From NCBI RefSeq assembly GCF_016909185.1, contig NZ_JAFBFH010000013.1, forward strand, positions 57,650 to 121,649: 64,000 nt of DNA, given 5' to 3'. Numbering within the stretch: position 1 is the first letter of the stretch; every line of letters begins with the position of its first letter. Below the pieces are notes generated by a model, which did no database searches, was not told the origin of the DNA, and saw only the letters and a program-made list of their open reading frames with translations. This stretch comes from Siminovitchia thermophila (GTDB lineage: Bacteria; Bacillota; Bacilli; Bacillales; Bacillaceae_C). Below, in pieces: positions 38,292 through 47,757 of the stretch. The translations under genes were made by a program, and so were the position numbers.

Positions 38292-39263
38292 TCAAAACGT
38301 AATGCGAACGGTTGTCCCAACCCCAACTTCTGACTCAATATCAATGTGATGGCCGAGGCGTTCACACACTTCTTTGGCCAGATATAAGCCCATACCTGTC
38401 GATTCCCGATATATCCGTCCATTTTCACCGGTATAAAAAGGGTGGAACACACGCTTAATATCTGTTTTCGGGATGCCGATTCCTTGATCGCGTATTTCAA
38501 GGCAAATCCCTTTATCGCAGTGAAAGCCGGCAACGATTACTTTTTTATTGCTTTCTCCTGAATATTTCACGGCGTTGGTAATGAGCTGGTTCAGGATAAA
38601 GGTCATCCACTTTTGATCTGACTCGACTATTAAATCATCAGTCATTTTCACCTCGGGATAAACATGGCTTTTAATAAAAAGCCGCTTATTTTCATGAACC
38701 GACTGTAAAGCCAGCTTTTTTAATGAAACACGCTCTACCTTGAAGTCATGTTCAAAGGTATCAAGCCGTGCCGCATATAATACCATTTCAAGTCCTTTTC
38801 CAATTTTGTAAGCCTCTTCGCGAATACTGGAAAATTGCGGATTATCTTCTTCCTGAACTAATAATTCGATGACGGAAAGCGGTGTTTTCATCTGATGAAC
38901 CCATTGATTGATAAATGTCGCGTGTGTATTTCGCTGTTCCTCATAGCTGTTGAGCCGATTGATGTAATAAACATATTGAGATTTCAACAAATTGCCCAGG
39001 GCAACGGGAAGAGGAGCATCTCCGTATGTTTGATTGACTTCTTCCAAATAATGAAGACTGGAAGATAATCGTTCATAAAATGCCTTATGACTGATATAGC
39101 GATACAATAAATAACAGCCGAAAATAAACAGCCCGATAAACAACGCATAAATAGCAACGGATATATGCCGGTAACCATCAAGCCAAATAATGAACAAGAC
39201 AGCCAAAAGCTGAACAATGACGACAAACATGAAAGGGATATGATCCCGAATAAACAGTTTCAT
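38292..39263 (-). CDS. BceS-type intramembrane-sensing histidine kinase
   Basis: 323 residues: two membrane helices (about 10-28 and 34-54) with only a few residues between them, the intramembrane-sensing architecture, so input comes from the BceAB transporter. Phospho-His region FINQWVHQMKTPLSVIELL; HATPase N-box FILNQLITNAVKY, G1 IRDQGIGIP, G2 STGMGLYLAK. ATG begins right after the stop of the regulator gene. Confidence 0.92.
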   Translation of the reverse strand: MKLFIRDHIPFMFVVIVQLLAVLFIIWLDGYRHISVAIYALFIGLFIFGCYLLYRYISHKAFYERLSSSLHYLEEVNQTYGDAPLPVALGNLLKSQYVYYINRLNSYEEQRNTHATFINQWVHQMKTPLSVIELLVQEEDNPQFSSIREEAYKIGKGLEMVLYAARLDTFEHDFKVERVSLKKLALQSVHENKRLFIKSHVYPEVKMTDDLIVESDQKWMTFILNQLITNAVKYSGESNKKVIVAGFHCDKGICLEIRDQGIGIPKTDIKRVFHPFYTGENGRIYRESTGMGLYLAKEVCERLGHHIDIESEVGVGTTVRITF

Positions 39264-39968
39264 TTACGCTTCTTCGCCTCCCCATGTGGGAACGATCCGG
39301 TATCCTTCCCCCCGTATCGTCTCGATCGCATTGTCAATCCCAAGCTCATTCAGTTTTTTTCGGACACGGGTTATATTCACATTCAATGTATTATCGTCCA
39401 CAAAAGATTGATCATCCCACAGCTTTTCCAATAAGGTTTCACGACTGACGACTCGCGGACATCGCTTGAGGAGCATTTCAAGCAAAACCGCTTCTTTTTT
39501 CGTTACAGAGACTTCCAAACCGTTAAAATGGATTTCCATTCTTTCTATATAAAGGGAGAGTCCCTCCTTCTTTATAATTCGTTCTTCCATTTGCGGCGCA
39601 TATTCCCCATACGCCCTTCGCAAGTTGCTGCGAATTTTTGCGGTAACAACATCATAATGGAACGGCTTTGTAATATAATCATCCGCACCATGTTCCAATG
39701 CCATTATTTGATCCATCTCACCCGAGCGTGCCGATATGAATAAAATGGGACATGTGGACACATTGCGAATTTGTCTGCACCAGTAAAAGCCGTCAAAGCT
39801 TGGTAAATTCACATCCAATAGAACAAGATCAGGTTCTTCTTTCATAAAATATTCCAAAATGGCGTCAAAATGGTCGATCAATACAACAGCATAACCATAT
39901 TTTTCAAGATGGGTCCGCAAAAGATCTGCCAGTTTCGGATCGTCCTCGACAATCATAATTTTTGACAT
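39264..39968 (-). CDS. BceR-type OmpR-family response regulator
   Basis: 234 residues: receiver with EDD, phospho-Asp in LVLLDVNLPSFDGFYWCRQIR, SARSGEMD and TKPFHYDVVTAKIRSNLRR; winged-helix DNA-binding end TKKEAVLLEMLLKR…DDNTLNVNITRVRKKLNELG…IRGEGYRI. RBS AAGGAAGAG. First gene of the module; likely activates the ABC genes through the site at 38270. Confidence 0.92.
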   Translation of the reverse strand: MSKIMIVEDDPKLADLLRTHLEKYGYAVVLIDHFDAILEYFMKEEPDLVLLDVNLPSFDGFYWCRQIRNVSTCPILFISARSGEMDQIMALEHGADDYITKPFHYDVVTAKIRSNLRRAYGEYAPQMEERIIKKEGLSLYIERMEIHFNGLEVSVTKKEAVLLEMLLKRCPRVVSRETLLEKLWDDQSFVDDNTLNVNITRVRKKLNELGIDNAIETIRGEGYRIVPTWGGEEA

Positions 39969-40647
39969 AGTCCCTCTTCCTTTGTTTTCTTTTTATTGTA
40001 AATCCAATAGCAGGCGAAATACAAAAAATGGCTCTGCATTTGGCTATACTTGACGGTGTCGTCACGCTTTGAAAACGATGAATGTAACAGCCGGATCATA
40101 ATAAACCTTTTTTTGAAAAAACTAATAAAGTGAACTCGCTCAACATCTGCTTATATTCTCGTTGACAACAATTGAACAAAGTGAGATCGCAAGCGGGCTT
40201 TTGGCAAGCTCAAGCAGCGAGATCATCAAAAAAACTTACAATTGTTCTTAATGCGATGACGATGTGGAGGGAGCTGTCCTTGTCCTGTCGTTTCGCTCGC
40301 GCTCGTCATCCTGTAAATCAAAACGCCCGCCCTTGTGCGACATCATCGAAAAAACTTACGGCTTTTTCTTCGTGCGATGCGTTTTGCCGATCCAAGCCAA
40401 GCGGGCTTTTACTGGCAGTTGATCCTACACTTACCATTTTCATTTTATCTCGACTTTTTGGAGTGGCGCTTTACTGCCGGTTAAAGTTGATAACATATGG
40501 CATAAAGCACTTTTTAATAGATTTGCATCTGTTTTTCAAATATTCTTAAAAATTCTCATCCCTTGAATTGCCTCGCCATCATTGTTAAGGTAAAACATGT
40601 TGATAGCAGTCCGAAGCATCTCCATAAATGGAAGGAGAGAAAAAGTT
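39969..40647. other. Intergenic region with short internal duplications
   Basis: The segments ATCATCAAAAAAACTTAC (near 40215) and ATCATCGAAAAAACTTAC (near 40342), and two copies of AAGCGGGCTTTT, show internal repetition. The overlapping 125-codon frame (40172-40549) inherits this repetition and has no ribosome binding site, so I do not call it a gene. Confidence 0.45.
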
Positions 40648-42165
40648 TTGTGGAGTAAAGTCTCTAGTGTTTTTTGGGTATCAACAGCCATACTATTGGT
40701 TGCGGTTTTATTCGGGGTAATTGCCCCCAGTCAATTTGAAGCAGCTACTTTTTCTATAAAATCTATGATTACCTCTAGTTTTGGCTGGTATTATTTAATC
40801 TTGGTTACTGTCATTGTTGCGTTTTGTCTTTTCCTCATTTTTAGCCCCGTAGGTGCCATCAAGCTGGGAAAAGAAGGGGAAAAGCCCGAATACTCCAAAC
40901 CAACATGGTTCGCCATGCTTTTTTCCGCAGGAATGGGTATCGGCCTCGTTTTTTGGGGAACTGCCGAACCTATATCCCACTACGCTGATGTCCCACCCAT
41001 GTCTGATCCTGGAACAGACGCCGCCATTAAAGAATCAATGAGATTTACTTTCTTTCATTGGGGAATTCACGCATGGTCCATATATGCCCTGGTGGGCCTT
41101 TGCCTGGCCTATTTTAATTTCCGCAAAGGAACACCAGGCTTGATTAGCGCAACGCTCAGTCCCGTTTTAGGCAAATATGCCCGAGGTCGACTTCCCATGT
41201 TGATAGATATTATTGCGGTGACAGTCACCGTTGTGGGAGTGGCGACGACACTCGGTTTTGGCGCTGCGCAAATCAATGGTGGTCTTTCATATTTGCTGGG
41301 CATTCCAAACAACTTTCTCATACAACTGATCATTATTGTCATCGTCACGGCATTGTTTTTAATGTCTGCCTGGTCCGGTTTAAGTAAAGGAATTAAGTAT
41401 TTGAGCAATACGAACATGGTACTGGCGGTCGTGTTATTAGTACTCATCTTTATCCTTGGCCCCAGCCTGTTTATTTTAAACATGTTTACGGATACCGTTG
41501 GAGCCTATATCCAAAACATTATTCAAATGAGCTTGCGAATTGCTCCACTTGAACCCGGCTCCCGCGAGTGGATAAACGACTGGACCATTTTCTATTGGGC
41601 ATGGTGGATATCTTGGTCGCCGTTCGTCGGCATTTTTATTGCCCGTGTATCAAAGGGCCGGACAATTCGGGAGTTTATGATTGGTGTGTTAATCCTTCCG
41701 GTCATTGTCAGCTTTATTTGGTTCGCGGCCTTTGGTTCCACAGCAATTGATGTTCAACAGGCCGGCGCTATTGATTTAACAGAATACGCCACGGAGGAAG
41801 TTTTATTTGCTGTATTTAATCAAATGCCTTTTTCCGCCATTCTTTCAATAGTGGCTCTCATTTTGATCGGAACCTTTTTCATCACTTCGGCGGATTCGGC
41901 AACCTTCGTACTTGGAATGCAGACATCCTACGGTTCTTTAACACCGCCAAACAGTGTGAAGATCGTCTGGGGTATCATGCTGGCTGCCATGGCTGCCATT
42001 CTCCTTTACAGCGGCGGTCTGGATGCGTTGCAAAACGCGCTTATCATAGCGGCCTTGCCTTTTTCAATAATCATGATTTTAATGATGCTCTCGATTTACA
42101 AGGCTCTGCGCAAAGAGCGGGCCGAGTTAGGTTTGACCAGAAGAAAAAAAATGCAACAAATGTAA
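40648..42165 (+). CDS. BCCT-family betaine/carnitine/choline transporter
   Basis: Sodium-coupled uptake of compatible solutes (glycine betaine or similar) for osmoprotection. 505 residues with 12 membrane helices from TTG 40648, whose GGAAGGAGAG site lies upstream; the ATG at 40597 has none. Diagnostic BCCT motifs: [21 protein letters not shown], and in helix 8 [28 protein letters not shown], whose Trp box forms the betaine-binding site. OpuD/BetL type. Monocistronic. Confidence 0.93.
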   Translation: MWSKVSSVFWVSTAILLVAVLFGVIAPSQFEAATFSIKSMITSSFGWYYLILVTVIVAFCLFLIFSPVGAIKLGKEGEKPEYSKPTWFAMLFSAGMGIGLVFWGTAEPISHYADVPPMSDPGTDAAIKESMRFTFFHWGIHAWSIYALVGLCLAYFNFRKGTPGLISATLSPVLGKYARGRLPMLIDIIAVTVTVVGVATTLGFGAAQINGGLSYLLGIPNNFLIQLIIIVIVTALFLMSAWSGLSKGIKYLSNTNMVLAVVLLVLIFILGPSLFILNMFTDTVGAYIQNIIQMSLRIAPLEPGSREWINDWTIFYWAWWISWSPFVGIFIARVSKGRTIREFMIGVLILPVIVSFIWFAAFGSTAIDVQQAGAIDLTEYATEEVLFAVFNQMPFSAILSIVALILIGTFFITSADSATFVLGMQTSYGSLTPPNSVKIVWGIMLAAMAAILLYSGGLDALQNALIIAALPFSIIMILMMLSIYKALRKERAELGLTRRKKMQQM

Positions 42166-42179
42166 TCAGCGCGACTCAA

Positions 42180-42217
42180 AAAAAGCTGATTTCCGCTTTA
42201 AGGGAAATCAGCTTTTT
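42180..42217. terminator. Bidirectional terminator after the BCCT gene
   Basis: AAAAAGCTGATTTCC (42180-42194) pairs perfectly with GGAAATCAGCTTTTT (42203-42217); serves both convergent genes. Confidence 0.9.
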
Positions 42218-42228
42218 AAGTTATATAT

Positions 42229-42648
42229 TTATTTTACGATTAAAACAGGTGCCTTCACTCTTTTGGCGACTTTATGGCTGACGCTGCCAAGCACCATTTC
42301 CTGGAGTGTATTGAGCCCGCGGCTACCGACAATCACCATATCACATGAGCTTTTATTGGCATATTCCACGATCGCCGGTCCTGGATCGCCATGGAGCATG
42401 GTGAGTGTATGGGAAATGTTGGCATTCTTGAAAACTTCTTCTACAGGAATCAATTTTTTCCTGCGTTCCGCTTCCAATTCTTCAATATTTTGGCTCTGAA
42501 GCACCTCACTTTTCGCTTTTGAAAAGTCTACTACGTAAATAATTTCTACTTCAATACCTTCGGACATTTGCGCAAGTAGTGCCGCTTTCTCTGCTGCACG
42601 GAGCGAATTATTGGATCCATCAGCAGCAACTATTAACCTTTTTAACAT
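42229..42648 (-). CDS. Universal stress protein (UspA family)
   Basis: 139 residues from ATG 42648 behind AGGAG. Starts LKRLIVAADGSNNSLRAAEKA, and carries the nucleotide-binding end GSRGLNTLQEMVLGSVSHKVAKRVKAPVLIVK (pattern G-2x-G-9x-G-S), so it probably binds ATP. Single gene convergent with the BCCT transporter. Confidence 0.92.
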   Translation of the reverse strand: MLKRLIVAADGSNNSLRAAEKAALLAQMSEGIEVEIIYVVDFSKAKSEVLQSQNIEELEAERRKKLIPVEEVFKNANISHTLTMLHGDPGPAIVEYANKSSCDMVIVGSRGLNTLQEMVLGSVSHKVAKRVKAPVLIVK

Positions 42649-42920
42649 GTTGATCTCCTGCCTTTGTCTATTCATGGCCTTTACCAACCATGCGATTTGC
42701 CAGTTTTTTGGAGGCGGCCGGTATATCAAAACCAGCCAATGTGGATGATTGCCAATTTCGGGATTCTAGTATATCGTGATCATTCTATGTAAGCCATCCT
42801 CAGTTGATTTAGAAACATCACAAGAAAAACGATATACTATTCTATCATCCATTTGGAAAACTTTTACCAACGGTTAACATCATAACATACAGCGCTCTAC
42901 ATTTCATCACCCATGAAAAA

Positions 42921-42946
42921 AACCCCGCTTTATTTCAAACGGGGTT
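42921..42946 (-). terminator. Terminator of the ytpQR operon
   Basis: AACCCCG/CGGGGTT stem with a minus-strand T-run (42914-42921). Confidence 0.85.
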
Positions 42947-42970
42947 CGTTGTTTGTTCACATTTTATCAA

Positions 42971-43576
42971 TCATGCAAAGGCTTGACCCGTTTCATATTG
43001 ATCGTCTTCTAATACGAGAATGCCTTTTTTCTCAGGTGCATTTGGGAGACCGAGCTCACGTGCCGAGCAAATCATTCCGCTGGAAGCCACTCCCCTTAAC
43101 TCCGCATCCTTGATAACCATGCCGCTTGGCATGACGGCACCCACTTTGGCCACGACAACCTTTTGGCCTGCTTCCACGTTGGGAGCCCCACAAACGATTT
43201 GCAGTTCTTCCGACCCGACATCGACGAGACAGACACTTAGTTTATCTGCATTCGGATGCTTTTCTTTCTGTTTAACGAACCCGACAACAAACTTTGGTGA
43301 AAGATCTGCTTCCAACTTCTCTTCCATTCCGTTTTCTGCCAGCGCCTTCTCGATGTTCTTCACCAATTGCTCGGTCAGTTCCACTTTTCCATTTGCATCA
43401 ATATCTATGTATTTGGATGCGTGAAAAAGGTTGAACCCTCCTGTTACATTCGTTTCCCCGTCAAAGATCCGGACCGCATCCCTTTTTCGTTCAAATTGAA
43501 ACTTTTCCCGGTCTACATCCTTCAACACGATCATTAACGTATCGCCAATTCCTTCACGGTTATAAAATACATTCAT
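42971..43576 (-). CDS. ytpR: YtpR, tRNA-binding-domain protein
   Basis: 201 residues. N-terminal DUF4479 part ([18 protein letters not shown]), then an EMAP/OB-fold tRNA-binding domain: [53 protein letters not shown], and [13 protein letters not shown], as in the PheT N-terminus. ATG overlaps the ytpQ stop (ATGA). RNA target unknown. Confidence 0.93.
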   Translation of the reverse strand: MNVFYNREGIGDTLMIVLKDVDREKFQFERKRDAVRIFDGETNVTGGFNLFHASKYIDIDANGKVELTEQLVKNIEKALAENGMEEKLEADLSPKFVVGFVKQKEKHPNADKLSVCLVDVGSEELQIVCGAPNVEAGQKVVVAKVGAVMPSGMVIKDAELRGVASSGMICSARELGLPNAPEKKGILVLEDDQYETGQAFA

Positions 43577-44397
43577 GTATTGTTCCCCTTTCCATTGTCT
43601 ACTCTTCTATTTTTACCCATAATAAATATCGGCTCAAGTTTGCCTTTTTCATATATAAATGAGAGCGCCGTAATGGGTACAAGGCCATTTGTAAAAAAGC
43701 TCATCGTCATTTGCGCCAGTACATCGTAGCCGGTCTCATTCCGCAAGTCGGCGATGATGAGAACATCTTGATGAGGAACCGCCACAGCCATTTCCCCTTT
43801 TATATTTGTTGCCGTTTCTTCTAAAAACTTTTCGTTTAATATTCGGCTTGCGTCGTATCCGTCATTTGTATTCAGAAAGTAGAACTCGTTTCCGGCCACC
43901 TCGTCTTTTTTCATGGCCGTCGGAAGCGAGCGGACATTGAATCGTGCCATTTCCCGGATTTCGTGCGGATCGAGACCCTCTTTCTGTATAAACTCATCAT
44001 CAATCAGGCGATATGTTTTTCCAAGGTCGAGCGCATAATACACTCTTGTCTCTGCCGTATGCTCATCGGTAAGAAACTTATTGCCGTCTTCGGATTCAAC
44101 GGGAAATGAGGTGGAGCGAATCACGGGAAAAATATTTTTTTCACTTCCGGCAACAACTTGTTCCCGATCCATGACACCAAGCGCTTCTTCGGCGTAATAA
44201 ACGACTTCATCAATCGCTTTTTCCTTGCGCTCATGCCATTTGGCAACGATTCCCGGCAAGGAAATATCAATCCCTTTGCCATTTTCCGCATTTTCAACAC
44301 GCAATAATTCTTTTTTTCGATCATATGTAATCGTCCGGCCTTCTTTGCTTAGCCGCGCCTCAAGCTCTTCTTTTAGTTTTCGCTCATTCATTTTCAA
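43573..44397 (-). CDS. ytpQ: YtpQ, DUF1444 protein
   Basis: 274 residues from TTG 44397 with GGAGGG 9 nt upstream; an ATG two codons on is possible. Shows the DUF1444 patterns [32 protein letters not shown] and [21 protein letters not shown]. Cytoplasmic, function unknown. Translationally coupled to ytpR as in B. subtilis. Confidence 0.9.
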   Translation of the reverse strand: MKMNERKLKEELEARLSKEGRTITYDRKKELLRVENAENGKGIDISLPGIVAKWHERKEKAIDEVVYYAEEALGVMDREQVVAGSEKNIFPVIRSTSFPVESEDGNKFLTDEHTAETRVYYALDLGKTYRLIDDEFIQKEGLDPHEIREMARFNVRSLPTAMKKDEVAGNEFYFLNTNDGYDASRILNEKFLEETATNIKGEMAVAVPHQDVLIIADLRNETGYDVLAQMTMSFFTNGLVPITALSFIYEKGKLEPIFIMGKNRRVDNGKGNNT

Positions 44398-44473
44398 TGA
44401 AAGACCCTCCCTGGGTAAAATACGCTACCATCCATCATACATCAAAATGACACGGGCTAAAAGAATGAACGCT

Positions 44474-45751
44474 TTACTCTTTTTTCGTATTACACCACTC
44501 AACCATGAAATGCAACAAAGTCTTCGTAAACTTGCATAACTGTTCAATGTTTATTTTTTCATCCACGGAATGAGCTTCTTCCACTGTTCCCGGCCCGTAA
44601 ATAGCTGAAGGGATTCCCGCTTCCTGGAACCAGCCTCCATCCGTAACTGTTTTGGACATCCCTGTTTTTGCAGCCGTTTGCCATACGTGTTGATGAGACT
44701 GCTGCAGCCTCTTAATCGCGGGATGACTTTCGTTCAGCTCCAGAGCCGGAAAAATTTCACCCTTTTCCTCAATCATGGATCGGCCACCCCAGCGGAACTG
44801 CGGAGGATTGTCTTTTAGCCAAGGGTCAGCCTCAGCGACACGGCGAATATGGCTTTCGATCTCAGCAGTAACAGACTCATATGTTTCATTCGGATAATAA
44901 TGAACGGTCACCCACAAACGGCATTCATCTGCTATAAATGCGGGATGCCTTCCTCCTTCAATTACGGCTGGATTAATGGTGTTCGCCCCAGCCGGAAAGC
45001 CCGGATAGTGCTTGGTTATCGCCCAATGGCGTTCTAATTCCTGCAACCCGGCAATGATTTTCATCATTTTTTCTATGGCGCTCGCTCCATATACCCCACC
45101 GCCGGCATGAATCATATGTAGACGCATAGCATCGTGGAAAACCTCACGGCTTTTCACGGTGATCCAGCCAGTTATCACTCCTCCCTGCCCATGGATTTCA
45201 CTATCGCTCACATCCATGACAAGGGCAAAATCACCTGAGTATCCCCGTTCAATACAAGAAAGTGTTCCGGCTTCTCCCACTTCTTCCCCAATTACCGACT
45301 GGAATTGCAAATCGCCTTTCAGCTCAATACCATGCTCATTCAACAATTTAAAAGCAAAAAGCGCTGCCGCCATTGCTCCTTTCATGTCCGCAACGCCCCG
45401 GCCATAAGCAAAACCGTTCTTGGTTATCATGTCAAAAACAGGGACAGTCCATTCACTTTGATCCCCTACTTCCGCTACATCAATATGGCCATTGATAATC
45501 AAACTGTTGTAACGCTCCCCCTCGGTTCCCTTTTTGATCCCAACCACATTCGGATCATTCTCGTAAACGTCCCAGCTATCTGTTTCGAAGTGTACCCGCT
45601 GTAAAAACGATTCAATATATTGTTGGACTTCCCTCGTATTCCTCGCAGGAGGACTAACCGTTGGATAACGAACTAAATCCTTTAAAATATCCAGCAATTC
45701 ACTTTGCCTCTGATCAACACTTGCGCTCAAATCATTTTGTATACTTAGCAT
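44474..45751 (-). CDS. ylmB: Formylaminopyrimidine deformylase YlmB (thiamine salvage), M20 family
   Basis: ArgE/DapE-like hydrolase of 425 residues. Metal ligands in INGHIDVAEVGDQ, GRGVADMKGAMAAALFAF and SVIGEEVGEAGTLSCIERGY (catalytic Glu). A TPP riboswitch lies upstream, which places it in thiamine metabolism. The YlmB role in bacilli is to deformylate N-formyl-4-amino-5-aminomethyl-2-methylpyrimidine imported by ThiXYZ. The ABC genes for that compound lie 2 kb away behind a second TPP switch. Function is inferred from regulation and context. Confidence 0.85.
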   Translation of the reverse strand: MLSIQNDLSASVDQRQSELLDILKDLVRYPTVSPPARNTREVQQYIESFLQRVHFETDSWDVYENDPNVVGIKKGTEGERYNSLIINGHIDVAEVGDQSEWTVPVFDMITKNGFAYGRGVADMKGAMAAALFAFKLLNEHGIELKGDLQFQSVIGEEVGEAGTLSCIERGYSGDFALVMDVSDSEIHGQGGVITGWITVKSREVFHDAMRLHMIHAGGGVYGASAIEKMMKIIAGLQELERHWAITKHYPGFPAGANTINPAVIEGGRHPAFIADECRLWVTVHYYPNETYESVTAEIESHIRRVAEADPWLKDNPPQFRWGGRSMIEEKGEIFPALELNESHPAIKRLQQSHQHVWQTAAKTGMSKTVTDGGWFQEAGIPSAIYGPGTVEEAHSVDEKINIEQLCKFTKTLLHFMVEWCNTKKE

Positions 45752-45885
45752 GATGATTCTTCCTTTCTATATATGGTGAAAATCCCTGGCGAGTGCGCCT
45801 TAGGCCGATGATTCCCCGTCACAACTGGCATGTCAACTACATAGAGCTACTTCCATCCCTGACACTTTATTACGTTCCAAACGTG

Positions 45886-45925
45886 AAAAAAGCCGCTCTT
45901 CACGCAGGAAGGCAGCGGCTTTTAA
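45886..45925 (-). terminator. Expression-platform terminator of the ylmB TPP riboswitch
   Basis: AAAAGCCGCT / AGCGGCTTTT stem with a T-run on the minus strand, between the aptamer and ylmB. Confidence 0.85.
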
Positions 45926-45938
45926 AACAATGACAAAG

Positions 45939-46016
45939 CAGCCTGCTTCCCTACGCCAGCATAAACCGGATCAGGTTCAAAGGGTTTACTTCTCAGCCGT
46001 CAAGGCTCCCCCAGCA
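45939..46016 (-). promoter_or_regulatory. TPP riboswitch aptamer upstream of ylmB
   Basis: Minus strand shows CTGGGGGAGCC, GGCTGAGA, CCCTTTGAACCTGATC and GCGTAGGGAAGCAG in order, the conserved Thi-box elements. Binding of thiamine pyrophosphate should favour the terminator at 45886. Confidence 0.95.
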
Positions 46017-46020
46017 GAAA

Positions 46021-46277
46021 ATATTTCCAATATTCTTCTATCATCATCTATCTTATCATAATATTACTGATTGTACACAATACCGGAAGGCGCCGCGCAT
46101 TGAAGCATGAACGATCACAAAGCGCTCGGCCATCGAAAGAGATTGCGATACATAAAAAAGTGAAGCACGCTTCCTTCCAACCGCAAGCTTTTGAAAAAAA
46201 CTGTCCAGCGTTTAACAGCTCCGGCGAATTCTTGCCGACTTTCGCTGAAAGCTGAGCGAAAAAGCGCTCCTTCACAC
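46021..46277. other. Intergenic stretch between the TPP leader and ytpP
   Basis: No gene called. One short hairpin, TTCGCT-GAAAGCTG-AGCGAA, lies near 46243-46262 just past ytpP and may help terminate it. Confidence 0.4.
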
Positions 46278-46595
46278 TTACTCAGACAGGCCGTTTATAA
46301 AGTCCTCGATTTCTTCCAGCGTTTTTCTGTCTTTGCTTACAAACCTTCCTGCTTCTTTCCCGTCATGGTATGCGACAAAACTTGGAATACCAAAGATATC
46401 CATTTCTTGGCATAGTTCAAGAAATTCATCCCGATCGACGTATACGAAATGATATTCCGGATAATCCGCTATTAACCGCGGCAATACAGGTTCAAGCACC
46501 TTACAGTCCGGACACCAGTCGGCGGAAAACATAAAGATGGCACGTTCTTCATTCTTCAATTGCTCAAATTGTTCTTTTGATTGCAGTTTTTCCAT
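46278..46595 (-). CDS. ytpP: YtpP, thioredoxin-like protein
   Basis: 105 residues from ATG 46595 behind GGAGGG. Thioredoxin fold with active site FSADWCPDCKVLEPVLPRL and cis-Pro loop FGIPSFVAYHDGKE. Cys-Pro-Asp-Cys instead of Cys-Gly-Pro-Cys. Cytoplasmic thiol-disulfide exchange. Directly follows the PfoR-like gene (1 bp between them). Confidence 0.93.
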   Translation of the reverse strand: MEKLQSKEQFEQLKNEERAIFMFSADWCPDCKVLEPVLPRLIADYPEYHFVYVDRDEFLELCQEMDIFGIPSFVAYHDGKEAGRFVSKDRKTLEEIEDFINGLSE

Positions 46596-46596
46596 A

Positions 46597-47613
46597 TTAC
46601 TTCCCTCCAGCATTTATAAGCATCTGGCCAGGTTTAATCCAGCCGCGCTTTCTCATATATTCTGATATGATTAAGCTTATCACAGCCGGACCAATAACAT
46701 GGAGTACAATGACTTGGATCAGAACACTTGTTGAAAATCCCATCGTTGTAAATGTCATGATCTGCCCGACAAAACCGCTCGTTCCCATACCGGCTCCAGC
46801 GGCATTGCTGGTCATTCTCCATACGGTCGCCCCAATTGGAGCCAATAGGATGCCGGCAACTGTCGGTGGAATTAATATAAGCGGATAGCGAATAATATTC
46901 GGAACCTGCAACATGGAAGTCCCAATCCCGATAGCAAGCAAACCTCCCACTTTATTTTCCCTGTAGCTTGCCACCGCAAATCCGACCATCTGTGCACTGC
47001 AGCCAATCGTGGCAACGCCGGCGGCAAGTCCATTCAAATCAAGCATCAAAGCGATAGCCGCACTGGAAATGGGAGCCGTGAGAGCAAGTCCCATCAATGT
47101 GGCGACCACTATCCCCATGACGATCGGACGCTGGTCTGTAGCCCACATGATCCAGCTTCCGAAGACCGTCATAAATGTCGAAATGGGCGCTCCCACGAAC
47201 TTTGCCACGGCAAATCCGGTAAAAATAGTAACAAGTGGAGTAACAATAATATCAACTTTCGTCTCCTTGCTAACCATTTTTCCAATTTCCGTTGACATTA
47301 ACGCGGCCACATAACTTCCTGCGGGACCGCCAAATTCAGCACCGGCCGCACCAGTTGCCACTGCCGCAAAAATGACTAAAGGTGGCGCGCCAAGCCCAAA
47401 GGCAATCGCCACTCCGATTGCCGGCCCCATTAATCCCATCGCCATTTCGCCCATTTCAACGAAAAATGGCCATCCGAGTTGTTCACCAACCGTTTTCATA
47501 ATCAAACCGATTATCAAAGAAGAAAAAAGTCCGAGCGCCATATAACTTAACGCATCAATTACATAAGCTTTTGCAGTTAAATGGACACCTTTCCTGTCGA
47601 GAAATTGTTTCAA
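46597..47613 (-). CDS. PfoR/PTS_EIIC_2-family membrane protein
   Basis: 338 residues, about nine membrane helices, rich in Gly/Ala (AFGLGAPPLVIFAAVATGAAGAEFGGPAG…). Matches the membrane family called PTS EIIC type 2 or 'putative toxin regulator PfoR', which lacks the phosphotransfer domains of real PTS systems. TTG 47613 lies 8 nt after AGGAGG. Transport or regulatory role unknown. Upstream of and tight against ytpP. Confidence 0.8.
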   Translation of the reverse strand: MKQFLDRKGVHLTAKAYVIDALSYMALGLFSSLIIGLIMKTVGEQLGWPFFVEMGEMAMGLMGPAIGVAIAFGLGAPPLVIFAAVATGAAGAEFGGPAGSYVAALMSTEIGKMVSKETKVDIIVTPLVTIFTGFAVAKFVGAPISTFMTVFGSWIMWATDQRPIVMGIVVATLMGLALTAPISSAAIALMLDLNGLAAGVATIGCSAQMVGFAVASYRENKVGGLLAIGIGTSMLQVPNIIRYPLILIPPTVAGILLAPIGATVWRMTSNAAGAGMGTSGFVGQIMTFTTMGFSTSVLIQVIVLHVIGPAVISLIISEYMRKRGWIKPGQMLINAGGK

Positions 47614-47757
47614 CGCCAAATCCTCCTGTAAAAAAATAAATACAAGTCCACTTAACTAGTGTAAAGACAACTGTATTTTTTGTCTATCTTTTATTTCATA
47701 TTTTTCCCCATAAACAAAGAAAACACCCCCACACAATGGGAGGTGCCAATAGAAAGA

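Noticed and set aside
40172..40549. 125-codon plus-strand frame before the BCCT gene
   Set aside because: No binding site, translation repeats itself (…SSKKLT…) because the DNA is internally duplicated, and it is rich in rare residues such as Cys and Trp.
46048..46275. 75-codon minus-strand frame downstream of ytpP
   Set aside because: No ribosome binding site; overlaps a hairpin; composition not protein-like.
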